A DNA stretch of 64,000 nt, taken from Marisediminitalea oceani. Its GTDB lineage: Bacteria; Pseudomonadota; Gammaproteobacteria; Enterobacterales; Alteromonadaceae. Position 1 is the first letter of the stretch, and the number at the start of each line of letters is the position of its first letter. This document shows positions 26,730 through 34,931 of this stretch, piece by piece. The notes under the pieces were generated by a model. That model was not told the DNA's origin. It saw nothing but the letters and a program-made list of their open reading frames with translations, and did no database searches. The position numbers and the translations under genes are program-made. The DNA is taken from NCBI RefSeq assembly GCF_003731635.1, contig NZ_RCUA01000070.1:62001-126000 (forward strand), written 5' to 3'.

Positions 26730-28625
26730 TTACTGCTCTGTGGTGATTAAACCCTTACTGAGCAGATTGTGCCCCAGCATAGTGGCTACCCACTGCTTGT
26801 CCTTTACCGGTTGAGAAAGCCAGCGCCCCTGCTCAAACTTAAACTGATATATCTGATTAAACAGTCGATCAAACCAGTACAGGTCATTTTCGTATAACAG
26901 GCTGAAATTAGCCGGTGTGTTACCTTTAAGCGTAGCAGAGTGAAAAAAGTAGCATTTGTCACGGTCATCCAACGCCAGCGACTGACCATGTCCTGCAATA
27001 TCATGATTTATACCCAGCAGATCCAGAAATGTAGGGAATAAATCAAAATGTGACGAGTGGCTGATAGTTTTGCTCTCAAGCTTTGGATGAGTCAGCATAA
27101 ACGGCACCTGAGTTTGTTCAGGGATCACAGAATTACTGTGAAAACTGTAACCATATTCGCCGAAGGATTCACCGTGATCGCCGGTAAACACCACGAGGGT
27201 ATCCGACAGGTCCACCTTTTCAGCCAGCCGGTTTAAAAACTCATCAATAATAAAATCCACTTCCTCCACCGCATTCAGGTACAAAGCTTTCTGCGAGCTT
27301 CCCTGGTGCTGATTAAAACGCTGTTTATCCACCACCTCATACGGCATATGTGTCTGATCATTGATCAGGTGCAAAAAGAACGGTTTGTCACTCACCTGCC
27401 GGGCTACCTCATCCACCATATTCCACAGGCGATAATCTGCGGTGAGTCCATTGGCAGGAATATCGTCGGTTCCCCATACCTGGTCAAAGCCGATGCGTTC
27501 CAGCAGTTTCCAATAATCATACAGCCCGGTGTTAGCGCTATCGAGGAACAGAGTATGGTAACCCGCTTGTTGCAGTGCCTTGATATACCGCGGCTCGCCG
27601 CCGTAATAGGCTGAGTCAGGCTTATTGTAAGGGTTATTGGAGTAGAGGCCGGTGTACATTTGATTGGTCGACACCGTGGTGTTGGGGCATAAACTGAAGT
27701 GCTGTGATGACAGCCAGCGGTTAGCGTTAAATCGCTTCACCAGCGACGATTGCACTGGTGCGTCATCATAGGGCTGTACATAACACCCCAGCGACTCCAT
27801 GGTAATAAGAATAACATTGGCGCCTTTACAATGGCCAAATAACTCGCTTTTTTGGGTGGGCTTAATAGCGGGCACATAAGGACGCAAGGGCTCTCCATCG
27901 GCAGTGTCCGGTGCGCTGAAATTATCACTTAACAAAATATTAGGCAGCAGGCTGGGCGTAGTAAAAAATTCAGCTTTTGCTTTCGCTACTGTGGCATAGC
28001 CATTTAATGTCAGTACCGCTAAAATTACCGCGAGCATTATTATGCCGTTGGCGCCAACCGGAATGCCCGGGATCAGCGGCAAACTGACCAGCAACCCGCC
28101 AATACAGGCCCAAATCATGCGGCTTTTCGCTCCAGTCTCAATAAAGCTGCCACAAAGCAACCATAAAATGCCTCCCAGACAGGCAGTCACCGCCCACATC
28201 TGCATGGCAGCAAAAATGAAGCAAGCGATTGCCATAAATGGAATTAACACCGCCGGTTTAAACCGTTTGAGTACCTCCAGCAAATGGGGAATGCCTTTCA
28301 TCAGGCCTTTGGTGCCTTTAAAAAACCACATAATGGTTTCCCGGTTCACCTCAATCCGGTATTGCACAAACAGCATGGCATCAAGCCATATTAATACCGC
28401 ATACAAACTCAGCAGCGCCGTACTGACAATAGCGGTAATACCGCTAAAGTGACATAAAGCAACGTGGCCAACTGACACCAGCAGTAACCAGTTAATGTCT
28501 GCCAGCGACGCGGCTTTACTGAGTGCCCCGCGCTTTGCCCTGAGCTGTTTATTCAGCAACAGTAATGGCAGTAGCGCCCCAAACAGCACCAGGCTCTGCG
28601 ATAACAAGTTGGTTATGGTCAGCAT
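26730..28625 (-). CDS. LTA-synthase/MdoB-like membrane sulfatase-fold transferase
   Basis: 631 residues. About five to seven hydrophobic segments occupy the first ~215 residues, followed by a periplasmic sulfatase-fold domain. Visible metal and nucleophile motifs: NVILITMESLGCYV (metal Glu), CPNTTVSTNQMYTGLYS (Thr nucleophile region) and VVFTGDHGESFGEYGYSFHS (metal Asp-His and a later His). This is the layout of LtaS, MdoB and EptA-like enzymes that move phosphoglycerol or phosphoethanolamine from a phospholipid to a glycan outside the inner membrane. It follows the LuxC-like gene by 52 bases. Target could be the flagellar or surface glycan (inference). Confidence 0.8.
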   Translation of the reverse strand: MLTITNLLSQSLVLFGALLPLLLLNKQLRAKRGALSKAASLADINWLLLVSVGHVALCHFSGITAIVSTALLSLYAVLIWLDAMLFVQYRIEVNRETIMWFFKGTKGLMKGIPHLLEVLKRFKPAVLIPFMAIACFIFAAMQMWAVTACLGGILWLLCGSFIETGAKSRMIWACIGGLLVSLPLIPGIPVGANGIIMLAVILAVLTLNGYATVAKAKAEFFTTPSLLPNILLSDNFSAPDTADGEPLRPYVPAIKPTQKSELFGHCKGANVILITMESLGCYVQPYDDAPVQSSLVKRFNANRWLSSQHFSLCPNTTVSTNQMYTGLYSNNPYNKPDSAYYGGEPRYIKALQQAGYHTLFLDSANTGLYDYWKLLERIGFDQVWGTDDIPANGLTADYRLWNMVDEVARQVSDKPFFLHLINDQTHMPYEVVDKQRFNQHQGSSQKALYLNAVEEVDFIIDEFLNRLAEKVDLSDTLVVFTGDHGESFGEYGYSFHSNSVIPEQTQVPFMLTHPKLESKTISHSSHFDLFPTFLDLLGINHDIAGHGQSLALDDRDKCYFFHSATLKGNTPANFSLLYENDLYWFDRLFNQIYQFKFEQGRWLSQPVKDKQWVATMLGHNLLSKGLITTEQ

Positions 28626-28677
28626 AAAATCAGTCCGTTAACGTCGGTTTGACCCATACAGGGACCTAAAGCGATAC

Positions 28678-29850
28678 TCACCAGAATACTTCCGGTAAAT
28701 CCACCCCATCCCATACGGGTGCAAACTCCAGCGCCTTACCCAATGGCACAACACGCTTAAATTCCCCCTTTGGCGTAGTCAGTTGGTCAGTCACGGCGTA
28801 GCTAATTGTTTGTAATTTTGCTGAGCAGGCGATCTCATTTACCGTGCCGATATCTTGTTCCACTACCAGCCCATCCCCCTCATGCGCTTCGAGCATAGCC
28901 GCAGTCAGAGAATTGACTTTACACCGGGCAATAGGACCGGCATTACATACCTTAGCGAAGGTAGCAGTTTTGCTACCCGCTTGCTGACTCAACTTCATCC
29001 CCCACCCTGCGGCGAGCTTTTGTAGCAAAATATGCTGATTTACCTTATGGCTTGTTTCAAACTGATGATCCAGTTGCACAATGCGTTGTTCAACGGCAGT
29101 CCAGAACAACCCCTGATAGTCAGGGGCGGTATTGAGCCAGTAAATGGCTTTTGGTGACGAACAGGCCTGTTGCGTAAATGGCAGCAAATCGGTTAAAAAC
29201 CGGCTGGCCAGCGCATTAATATCACTGTTTTCGTCCAGTTGTATGAGTGCTACTGAAAAGCGATCGGGAAAGCAAATCTGGGCGGTTTGAGGCGCGATTG
29301 CCGACACGGCTTTTATGGCTTCATCGCCGCCCCAGATAACCCTTAAATCACACCAGTTGCTCAGTTGCTCCGTCACCTGTTCGTGCCGGGCATCGTATTC
29401 AACCACGGCTATCTGATTAGCCAGGACCTGCCCATCGGGTATATTCAGGTATTCCTTCAGCAGTGAAATTAACACCCAGGTCACCTCGCCGCTGCGCTGA
29501 CTTACCCTCACGATGTTCTGATTAGCACAGAGTACAGAAAGCAGTACCGAATACATAAACACCGTATCAACGTTGGCCGGGGCAATATGAAACACCCGAT
29601 GGCGCTTTTTGTTTAGCAGTTCAGTTGGCATGGTTGCGGTTATCTGCGCCAGGTGCGCCTGACGAAACCAAAACGCCAGGGCAACAATTTCCGGATGTTC
29701 CCGCGCCGTATTTTGCTTGAGTAAAAATGCCGCAAACCCAGCCACCGACGCGCGGATTTCAGCAAGTGACGGCGACCTGTTTTGCTCAGGATTATCAGCC
29801 TTAATGTGCCACCTTAGTGGTAGTGGATTATCATTAAACAAAGGTATCAC
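28678..29850 (-). CDS. LuxC-type fatty acyl reductase
   Basis: 390 residues. Aldehyde-dehydrogenase-like reductase of the LuxC family: VFHIAPANVDTVF near residue 88, VIWGGDEAIKAV near 172, and the acyl-accepting Cys as C230 in PFTQQACSSPKAIYW. LuxC takes an acyl group from LuxE and reduces it with NADPH to an aldehyde. No luciferase genes (luxAB) are present, so the aldehyde or its derivative is presumably used for something other than light. The start is a GTG at 29850 inside the end of the LuxE-type gene (17-base overlap), preceded by AAGGGA. It is the last gene of the acyl cassette. Confidence 0.85.
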   Translation of the reverse strand: MIPLFNDNPLPLRWHIKADNPEQNRSPSLAEIRASVAGFAAFLLKQNTAREHPEIVALAFWFRQAHLAQITATMPTELLNKKRHRVFHIAPANVDTVFMYSVLLSVLCANQNIVRVSQRSGEVTWVLISLLKEYLNIPDGQVLANQIAVVEYDARHEQVTEQLSNWCDLRVIWGGDEAIKAVSAIAPQTAQICFPDRFSVALIQLDENSDINALASRFLTDLLPFTQQACSSPKAIYWLNTAPDYQGLFWTAVEQRIVQLDHQFETSHKVNQHILLQKLAAGWGMKLSQQAGSKTATFAKVCNAGPIARCKVNSLTAAMLEAHEGDGLVVEQDIGTVNEIACSAKLQTISYAVTDQLTTPKGEFKRVVPLGKALEFAPVWDGVDLPEVFW

Positions 29851-30904
29851 TGCATCCCTTCACTTGTGCTTTAGGCACCCGGCCGTGCACCTTAAAATAT
29901 TTCCCCAACCGGCCACAGGCGCAGTCATCTTCGCCAATAATGGTGCCCAGATCCTCGGTCAGCAGGCAATGGCCCGGGTAACTGGTTGGTAACACCGAGT
30001 TGACCTGAATTAATCCCGTTACACCGTTCTCCAACACACTTAAATCGGCTGGGTCACGAATGAGCACATCAGACCAAACCGGAGTGTGCAAATGGCCATG
30101 TTCACACTGCATATATATCGTGCCGGTTTGCTCTACCATGCCGTAATAGTCATGCACACTGACATTGCCCAGGGTTTGCCGAATAGCCGTTTTAAACTGC
30201 TCGTCGGTTACCGCCTGCTCCTGCATTTTCTTCCAGCCACCGCCGTGGATGAGGATGGCATTGGTTAAATTAACAGTAAGACCCTGACTTATCATCGCCT
30301 GAATAAACTGCTGCCAGACAATAAACGTAAAGCCAAATATCAGCACCGGTTGCTCACCGTGCTCGGTAAAAAACGCCTGAACTTTATCCACGTCCAGTTG
30401 CATTTCATCATCCAGCGCGTAGCAATGGTGGCGACCAAAAAAAGATAAGCCTTGCAGCCCTGCGGCTCTGGCGGTCATAGCGCCGGCTTTTTTTACCGTA
30501 GAAGGGGCATCGATTAACAGCATGGGGCGGCGCTGTTTCCCTAACCAGCTTTGCAGAATCTTCACCAGCACCTGACTCTGGCGCTTGGCCGAGGGTCCAT
30601 CCAGGGTAATCTTTGAGGCCTGTCCGCTGGTACCTGACGAACGCATTTGTCTGAACACCTCGGTTTGTTCAATACTGGCCAGTTCAAGATCTTTAAATAA
30701 ACGCGTGGCTACGGGCAGTTGCCCCGGGCTTGGGGCACTGCTGAAATCAAACGGGTTACAGTCAACCAACTGCCGGTAAGCCTGACAATGCGCATAATGA
30801 TGGGCACTTAAGCTCTGTAGCAGTTCATCCAGCATGGCTTGCTTCTGGGCACTGGCCAGGCCATAAACCGGTAAATCAAATAAGTCGGGCGGATAGCTAA
30901 ACAC
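29834..30904 (-). CDS. LuxE-type acyl-protein synthetase
   Basis: 356 residues from a GTG at 30904. I prefer this start because AAAGGGGTGG ends 7 bases upstream and it lies one base after the ligase stop; the longer frame from 30943 overlaps the ligase. The adenylation motif RSSGTSGQASKITLDG is typical of LuxE/PaaK-like acyl-activating enzymes, followed by IHGGGWKKM and VHDYYGMVEQTGTIYMQCEH. A cluster of Cys near the end (GEDDCACGRLG) is also typical of this group. LuxE makes acyl-AMP, carries the acyl group on a Cys, and passes it to LuxC. Both partners are adjacent here. Confidence 0.85.
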   Translation of the reverse strand: MFSYPPDLFDLPVYGLASAQKQAMLDELLQSLSAHHYAHCQAYRQLVDCNPFDFSSAPSPGQLPVATRLFKDLELASIEQTEVFRQMRSSGTSGQASKITLDGPSAKRQSQVLVKILQSWLGKQRRPMLLIDAPSTVKKAGAMTARAAGLQGLSFFGRHHCYALDDEMQLDVDKVQAFFTEHGEQPVLIFGFTFIVWQQFIQAMISQGLTVNLTNAILIHGGGWKKMQEQAVTDEQFKTAIRQTLGNVSVHDYYGMVEQTGTIYMQCEHGHLHTPVWSDVLIRDPADLSVLENGVTGLIQVNSVLPTSYPGHCLLTEDLGTIIGEDDCACGRLGKYFKVHGRVPKAQVKGCSDTFV

Positions 30905-30905
30905 G

Positions 30906-32315
30906 TCAGGCCACCCCTTTCTGCTGTCGGGCCAGACTGGCATAATCTATTTTGCCGTTGTCCAGCAGCGCAATTGTGACATTCGCTAGCAAACGGATAT
31001 TGCGTTTTGGAATAGCCAGCGTTTTTACCAGCTGGTCGGTAAGTTGCGCGTTTTGTTCGCCAGACAGCTCGCCGCTATACACAGCGATAAGCTTGTCATC
31101 TTCACCAATCACGCAAGCCGCCAGAGTCAGGTTTTGCCCGGCAAGTATGCTAAGAAAAGCCTGTTCCACAACATCCAGATTAACCCGTTCACCAGCAATT
31201 TTGATCATTCGCTTAGTGCGGCCGGTAATCGTGTAATCCCCGTCGGCATCACACACCGCCAGATCGCCGGTGGCCAGCCATTCTGGTGGTGTAAACGCGG
31301 CTAAATCGGCCGCCTTTTCAACGTAGCCCAGCATAACATTATCACCGCGATAGCAAAGCTCGCCCTCCCCATCCGGCGGGTTTTCGCCAGTCAGTTTAAA
31401 TTCGCCTCCGGCTATCGCCTGCCCCATCGCGCCCGGCTTTTGTAATACTTTGTGAGGCGCCAGGTAGGCCATCCGGGCCGTAGCCTCGGTTTGGCCATAC
31501 ATCACAAAAAATGCTTTATCGGTTTGTTTGGCGTATTCGGCCAGGCTGGTCACATGGGCCTCGGCCAGTTTTCCGCCAGCCTGCGTAAAATAGCGTAGGG
31601 CCGGTAATGTCATACGGGTAAAGCGCAGTCGAAGCAGCATTTCGTAAAAAGACGGAACGCCCGCCAGCGACGTTACCGGACGGTTTTTTATCACCTCCCA
31701 GAACGCCTTATCAAACACGCTGTGGCGGGTAAAACAGATGGTTGCGCCTGCTTTAAGATGGGTGTGCAATACCGACAGTCCGTAAGAATAACTTAGCGGC
31801 AAGGTAGCCAGCGTAATATCCTCTGCCACAATGGGCAGATACGCTAAAATGGCGTCACAATTCGCCGTCAGGTTACGTTGCGACAGCGCCACGCATTTGC
31901 CGGCGCCGGTGCTACCGGAGGTAGATAATAACAGGCTTAACCGGGCATCCGTGGACGGTGGATCATTATGCAGAAACGTGACGGTGCCATCACCAATTAC
32001 CGCATTGGGTGTTAATGCCTGTGCATATTGTTCACGGGTGGCAAGCGTACACTCGCGATTTAGTAACAGCACCACATAATCCAGACTCAGTGCAGTTAAG
32101 TAATCCACCACACTGGTGATACTGTTATCAATGAGCATCATCACCACCGGGCGATGAAGGGCAACTATCTGTTGCCAGTTTTGCGCTCGACGTTCTACAG
32201 CCTCACTTAGCTGGCGGTAAGTGAGGCTGTCGGTATCATCCATCAGAGCCACTCGCTCTGAGTAACGATGGGCTTCTATAAACGGGATCATTAGCTCTGC
32301 ATGGCTCATGGACAA
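30906..32315 (-). CDS. AMP-dependent acyl-CoA/acyl-ACP ligase
   Basis: 469 residues, ANL superfamily. Motifs: LLSTSGSTGAGKCVALSQ at ~130-147 (P-loop A3), VMYGQTEATARMAYL (A5), LATGDLAVCDADG (A7) and ITGRTKRMIKIAGERVNL (A8). The C-terminal lysine motif is visible as NGKIDYASL. It would adenylate a carboxylic acid and load it on the adjacent acyl carrier protein or CoA. It overlaps the SDR gene by 10 bases. At 469 residues it is short for a fatty-acid ligase, closer to D-alanine-type or aryl/short-chain ligases, so the substrate may be small. Confidence 0.85.
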   Translation of the reverse strand: MSMSHAELMIPFIEAHRYSERVALMDDTDSLTYRQLSEAVERRAQNWQQIVALHRPVVMMLIDNSITSVVDYLTALSLDYVVLLLNRECTLATREQYAQALTPNAVIGDGTVTFLHNDPPSTDARLSLLLSTSGSTGAGKCVALSQRNLTANCDAILAYLPIVAEDITLATLPLSYSYGLSVLHTHLKAGATICFTRHSVFDKAFWEVIKNRPVTSLAGVPSFYEMLLRLRFTRMTLPALRYFTQAGGKLAEAHVTSLAEYAKQTDKAFFVMYGQTEATARMAYLAPHKVLQKPGAMGQAIAGGEFKLTGENPPDGEGELCYRGDNVMLGYVEKAADLAAFTPPEWLATGDLAVCDADGDYTITGRTKRMIKIAGERVNLDVVEQAFLSILAGQNLTLAACVIGEDDKLIAVYSGELSGEQNAQLTDQLVKTLAIPKRNIRLLANVTIALLDNGKIDYASLARQQKGVA

Positions 32316-33070
32316 AAGTGTCCATCAACAGGTAACACGTGCCCGGTGGTATAACCGGCCTGCTCGGAGAGTAAATAAAGTACGGCATCAGCCACTTCCC
32401 TGGCCGTACCGGCACGTTGCAGTACCGTTCGCTGCAGCACTTTTTGTCTGGCTTCATTCTCGTAGTGTTCGGTAAGCGGAGTATCGATAAATCCGGGGGC
32501 TACCGCATTCACCCGAATTCCCACCGGAGCAAGTTCTTTCGCCAGAGATTTAGTGGCGCCGGTCAGAGCTGCCTTACTGGCTGCATAAGCGCTCATGCCT
32601 TTACTGCCCTGCTCACTGACCTGCGACACAATATTCACTATACTGCCACGGCGCAGGCGGCTCATTAGCCGGCTGGCCAGTTGCATATGCTGATAAGGGG
32701 CGAGAAAGTTAATATTGAGTTGCTGTTTGAGTTTGTCCATGCTGGTTACCGATAACGGCGACTCCAGCATCACGCCGGCATTGTTTACCAGGCCGAATAA
32801 CGGCGGGGCCAGTCCATCTGAAACCTGGCGCTGCAATTGCCGGAAAGTGTCTTTCACCGCATGCTCATCGGTCACATCATACACCAGCGGCCGCAATGCT
32901 TTGCCAAAAGTCTCCTGCATGGCGCCGAGAGCTTCTTCGTTGCGTCCGCCAGCAAACACGGTGGCACCGCGCTCTATGCAGGCGGCTACAATCGCCTGGC
33001 CGATGCCTCCGCTCGCCCCGGTAATAAGTACCGACGCACTTTGTAAAACAGTATTAAGCGAAGCTGACAT
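32306..33070 (-). CDS. short-chain dehydrogenase/reductase (FabG-like)
   Basis: 254 residues, classical SDR: TGASGGIGQAIV (TGxxxGxG), LVNNAGVML, SIVNIVSQVS with the catalytic Ser region, and YAASKAALTG (YxxxK). Ends in GHVLPVDGHF as in FabG. It may reduce a 3-oxoacyl chain on the adjacent carrier protein to the 3-hydroxyacyl form, for example a 3-hydroxybutyryl group as found on some nonulosonic acids (inference). The start at 33070 overlaps the carrier-protein gene by 17 bases. Confidence 0.85.
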   Translation of the reverse strand: MSASLNTVLQSASVLITGASGGIGQAIVAACIERGATVFAGGRNEEALGAMQETFGKALRPLVYDVTDEHAVKDTFRQLQRQVSDGLAPPLFGLVNNAGVMLESPLSVTSMDKLKQQLNINFLAPYQHMQLASRLMSRLRRGSIVNIVSQVSEQGSKGMSAYAASKAALTGATKSLAKELAPVGIRVNAVAPGFIDTPLTEHYENEARQKVLQRTVLQRAGTAREVADAVLYLLSEQAGYTTGHVLPVDGHFCP

Positions 33071-33296
33071 CGTATTTTTGTAAAATGAGTTTGGCCTGGG
33101 CCACCGAGCTCATATCAATAATATCATCGGTATCCAGCATCACATCAAACACATTCTCTAACTCTGCAATTAACACCATGTGAGCCGTAGAGTCCCATTC
33201 AGGGATGGTATTGTAAGTGAGTCCGTCGGTGACTTTTTCCGGCGGGAGCCCCAGTGCATCACTAAAGGCCTGTTGTAATTGTTGTTGCGTATCCAC
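33054..33296 (-). CDS. acyl carrier protein
   Basis: 80 residues, acidic, four-helix ACP pattern. The phosphopantetheine serine is S36 in PEWDSTAHMVLIAELE, the usual DS motif followed by a hydrophobic helix. The start is a GTG at 33296 with AAGGA upstream. It lies 14 bases after pseH and overlaps the SDR gene by 17. It is a dedicated carrier separate from the housekeeping AcpP (not in this window). It would shuttle the acyl group between the ligase, SDR and either LuxE/LuxC or PseH. Confidence 0.9.
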   Translation of the reverse strand: MDTQQQLQQAFSDALGLPPEKVTDGLTYNTIPEWDSTAHMVLIAELENVFDVMLDTDDIIDMSSVAQAKLILQKYDVSFA

Positions 33297-33310
33297 GTGT
33301 ATCTCGTTCC

Positions 33311-33889
33311 TTATTTCGCGTTGCGAGTGCGTGATAAAAACTGTTTAATCGGCGCCGTGGCCTGACGATAATTTTCCACATCCAGCTCGAGCACCATCAG
33401 CTCTTCATCTTCAACAATGGCATAACCGAGCTTTTGATTGTAACTCAAAGCGTTTTGATTACTGCGTTTAACTACCGCCCGGAATCGTTTGGTGCCAAGT
33501 TGGTCGAAACAAAAATCGTACATGGCCAGGGTTGGGGCAAAGGCAATGATATTCCCCTGATAGCGCCGCTCACCAATGTACAAGCCGGGTTCAAGCAAAC
33601 TGGTCTGTTCCACGGTATTACCATTTTCCAGCGATTTAACGTTGGTCGCGCCAATGAACTGATCACGAAATTTAATTACCCAGTGCAATTGTTTTGGGTC
33701 GAGCTGCGTTTTTTTGAACCACGCCTGTTGTTGTTCTTCACTGATCGGTTCGTCTGACAACATCTGACGGCGAATTTCATCCTGGTTACGCCAGTTTCGC
33801 AGCAGGTCCTGATGAGTTTGTGCCATCGGCAGCAGCTCTACCTGATAGGCACTGAGCGAAAAATGGTTAACCGGCTTGTTACTTAACAT
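33311..33889 (-). CDS. pseH: PseH-like UDP-4-amino-sugar N-acyltransferase
   Basis: 192 residues from the ATG at 33889, preceded by GGCGGGA and following the pseG stop by one base; a longer frame from 33964 lies inside pseG. GNAT fold: LLRNWRNQDEIRRQML near the N-terminus, LHWVIKFRDQFIGATNVKSL, GLYIGERRYQGNIIAF (acyl-CoA loop) and AVVKRSNQNALSYNQKLGYA. PseH acetylates UDP-4-amino-4,6-dideoxy-AltNAc at N4. Because an ACP, ligase and SDR follow directly, the acyl donor here may be something other than acetyl-CoA (inference). Confidence 0.85.
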   Translation of the reverse strand: MLSNKPVNHFSLSAYQVELLPMAQTHQDLLRNWRNQDEIRRQMLSDEPISEEQQQAWFKKTQLDPKQLHWVIKFRDQFIGATNVKSLENGNTVEQTSLLEPGLYIGERRYQGNIIAFAPTLAMYDFCFDQLGTKRFRAVVKRSNQNALSYNQKLGYAIVEDEELMVLELDVENYRQATAPIKQFLSRTRNAK

Positions 33890-33890
33890 A

Positions 33891-34931
33891 TTATCCCGCC
33901 AGATCGTTGCGCCAATCGGCAATAGCGGCCAGCAACTGCCAGGCGCCATCGGTGACAGCGACATCAGAAGCTACCCTGGACATAGCTTCAAGGCGAGTTT
34001 CATCCTGCCAGAGTGCTTTGACACTGGCGGTCAGAGCGGCCAAATCAAGACTCTCTTCAGCATTCATGACTTCACACCAGCCCTGCCCGGCCGCTTCATG
34101 GCTGGCCTGGCGCTGATTTGCCGCTACCGTCAGTAACACTGAAGGCGTTAAACAGGCCGCCAGTTCAAACTGACTCCCGCCTGCGGCAACCACGGCAAGG
34201 CGGGCATTGATCCACAAATCGGCCATATCCTGGCAATTGTGTACATGCTGAATCGCGCTATCACTTTTGTGAATAAAACGGCTTAAGGCATCGAGTGCAT
34301 CTGCCGCCATGCCCGGGCCGGTGACTACTCTGAACGGCGCATCCGGCAGCGCGGCAGTCAACCTTTCAAGTACAGGTAAGGTTAATCCCGCCGGATCGCT
34401 GCCGCCCATATTAATGGTCAGACTAAAGCGCTGATTTATCGGTAACGGTTGGGTGACGGAAAATTCTCTTCTCAGTAACCGGTATCTGGCCCCCAAACAT
34501 AGCATGGCGGTAGGGTTTGCTTCGGTATACGCCTCTCGCCAGACTTCACCGGCGGGGTTACACAAAATATCGGCATACTGAAAACCCGGTTGGCGAAGAT
34601 CGTCGAGCAGCACCAGCGGTGTGCCGGGGTGACTTACATTGCGCAGCAGCGACTCGCTAAAACCGTACCCGTCAAGCACAATGGCCACCGCTGCATGCTC
34701 CGCTGCCAGCGCGGTTATCTGACTGACCAGGGCCTGTTCGGTCTCAGCCGCTAAAATTAGCTGACCAGTCCAGTCGTAACGCGCAAGAATAAACTGGCGG
34801 GCGGCCTCGTTCACTACAAACAGACTGTCCAGCCCTTGCTCCCCGGCAGCCTGGGCAAGCGCCTGACAACGCATGATATGGCCAATGCCTGTTTCGCTAC
34901 TGCCGCCGGTACAAAAAAGCACAGCACTCAT
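33891..34931 (-). CDS. pseG: PseG, UDP-2,4-diacetamido-2,4,6-trideoxy-altropyranose hydrolase
   Basis: 346 residues. GT-B-like hydrolase with the PseG signature SSETGIGHIMRCQALAQAA at the N-terminus (GxGHxxRC), VLDGYGFSESLL, FSLTINMGGSDPAGLTLPVL and AAGGSQFELAACLTPSVL. It removes UDP from the pseudaminic acid precursor. It overlaps pseI by 4 bases (ATGA) and is one base from pseH, so the operon is translationally coupled here. Confidence 0.9.
   Translation of the reverse strand: MSAVLFCTGGSSETGIGHIMRCQALAQAAGEQGLDSLFVVNEAARQFILARYDWTGQLILAAETEQALVSQITALAAEHAAVAIVLDGYGFSESLLRNVSHPGTPLVLLDDLRQPGFQYADILCNPAGEVWREAYTEANPTAMLCLGARYRLLRREFSVTQPLPINQRFSLTINMGGSDPAGLTLPVLERLTAALPDAPFRVVTGPGMAADALDALSRFIHKSDSAIQHVHNCQDMADLWINARLAVVAAGGSQFELAACLTPSVLLTVAANQRQASHEAAGQGWCEVMNAEESLDLAALTASVKALWQDETRLEAMSRVASDVAVTDGAWQLLAAIADWRNDLAG

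Noticed and set aside
28678..30904. Bioluminescence (lux) operon
   Set aside because: Only LuxC- and LuxE-type genes are present; luxA, luxB and luxD are absent and the neighbours are pseudaminic acid genes.
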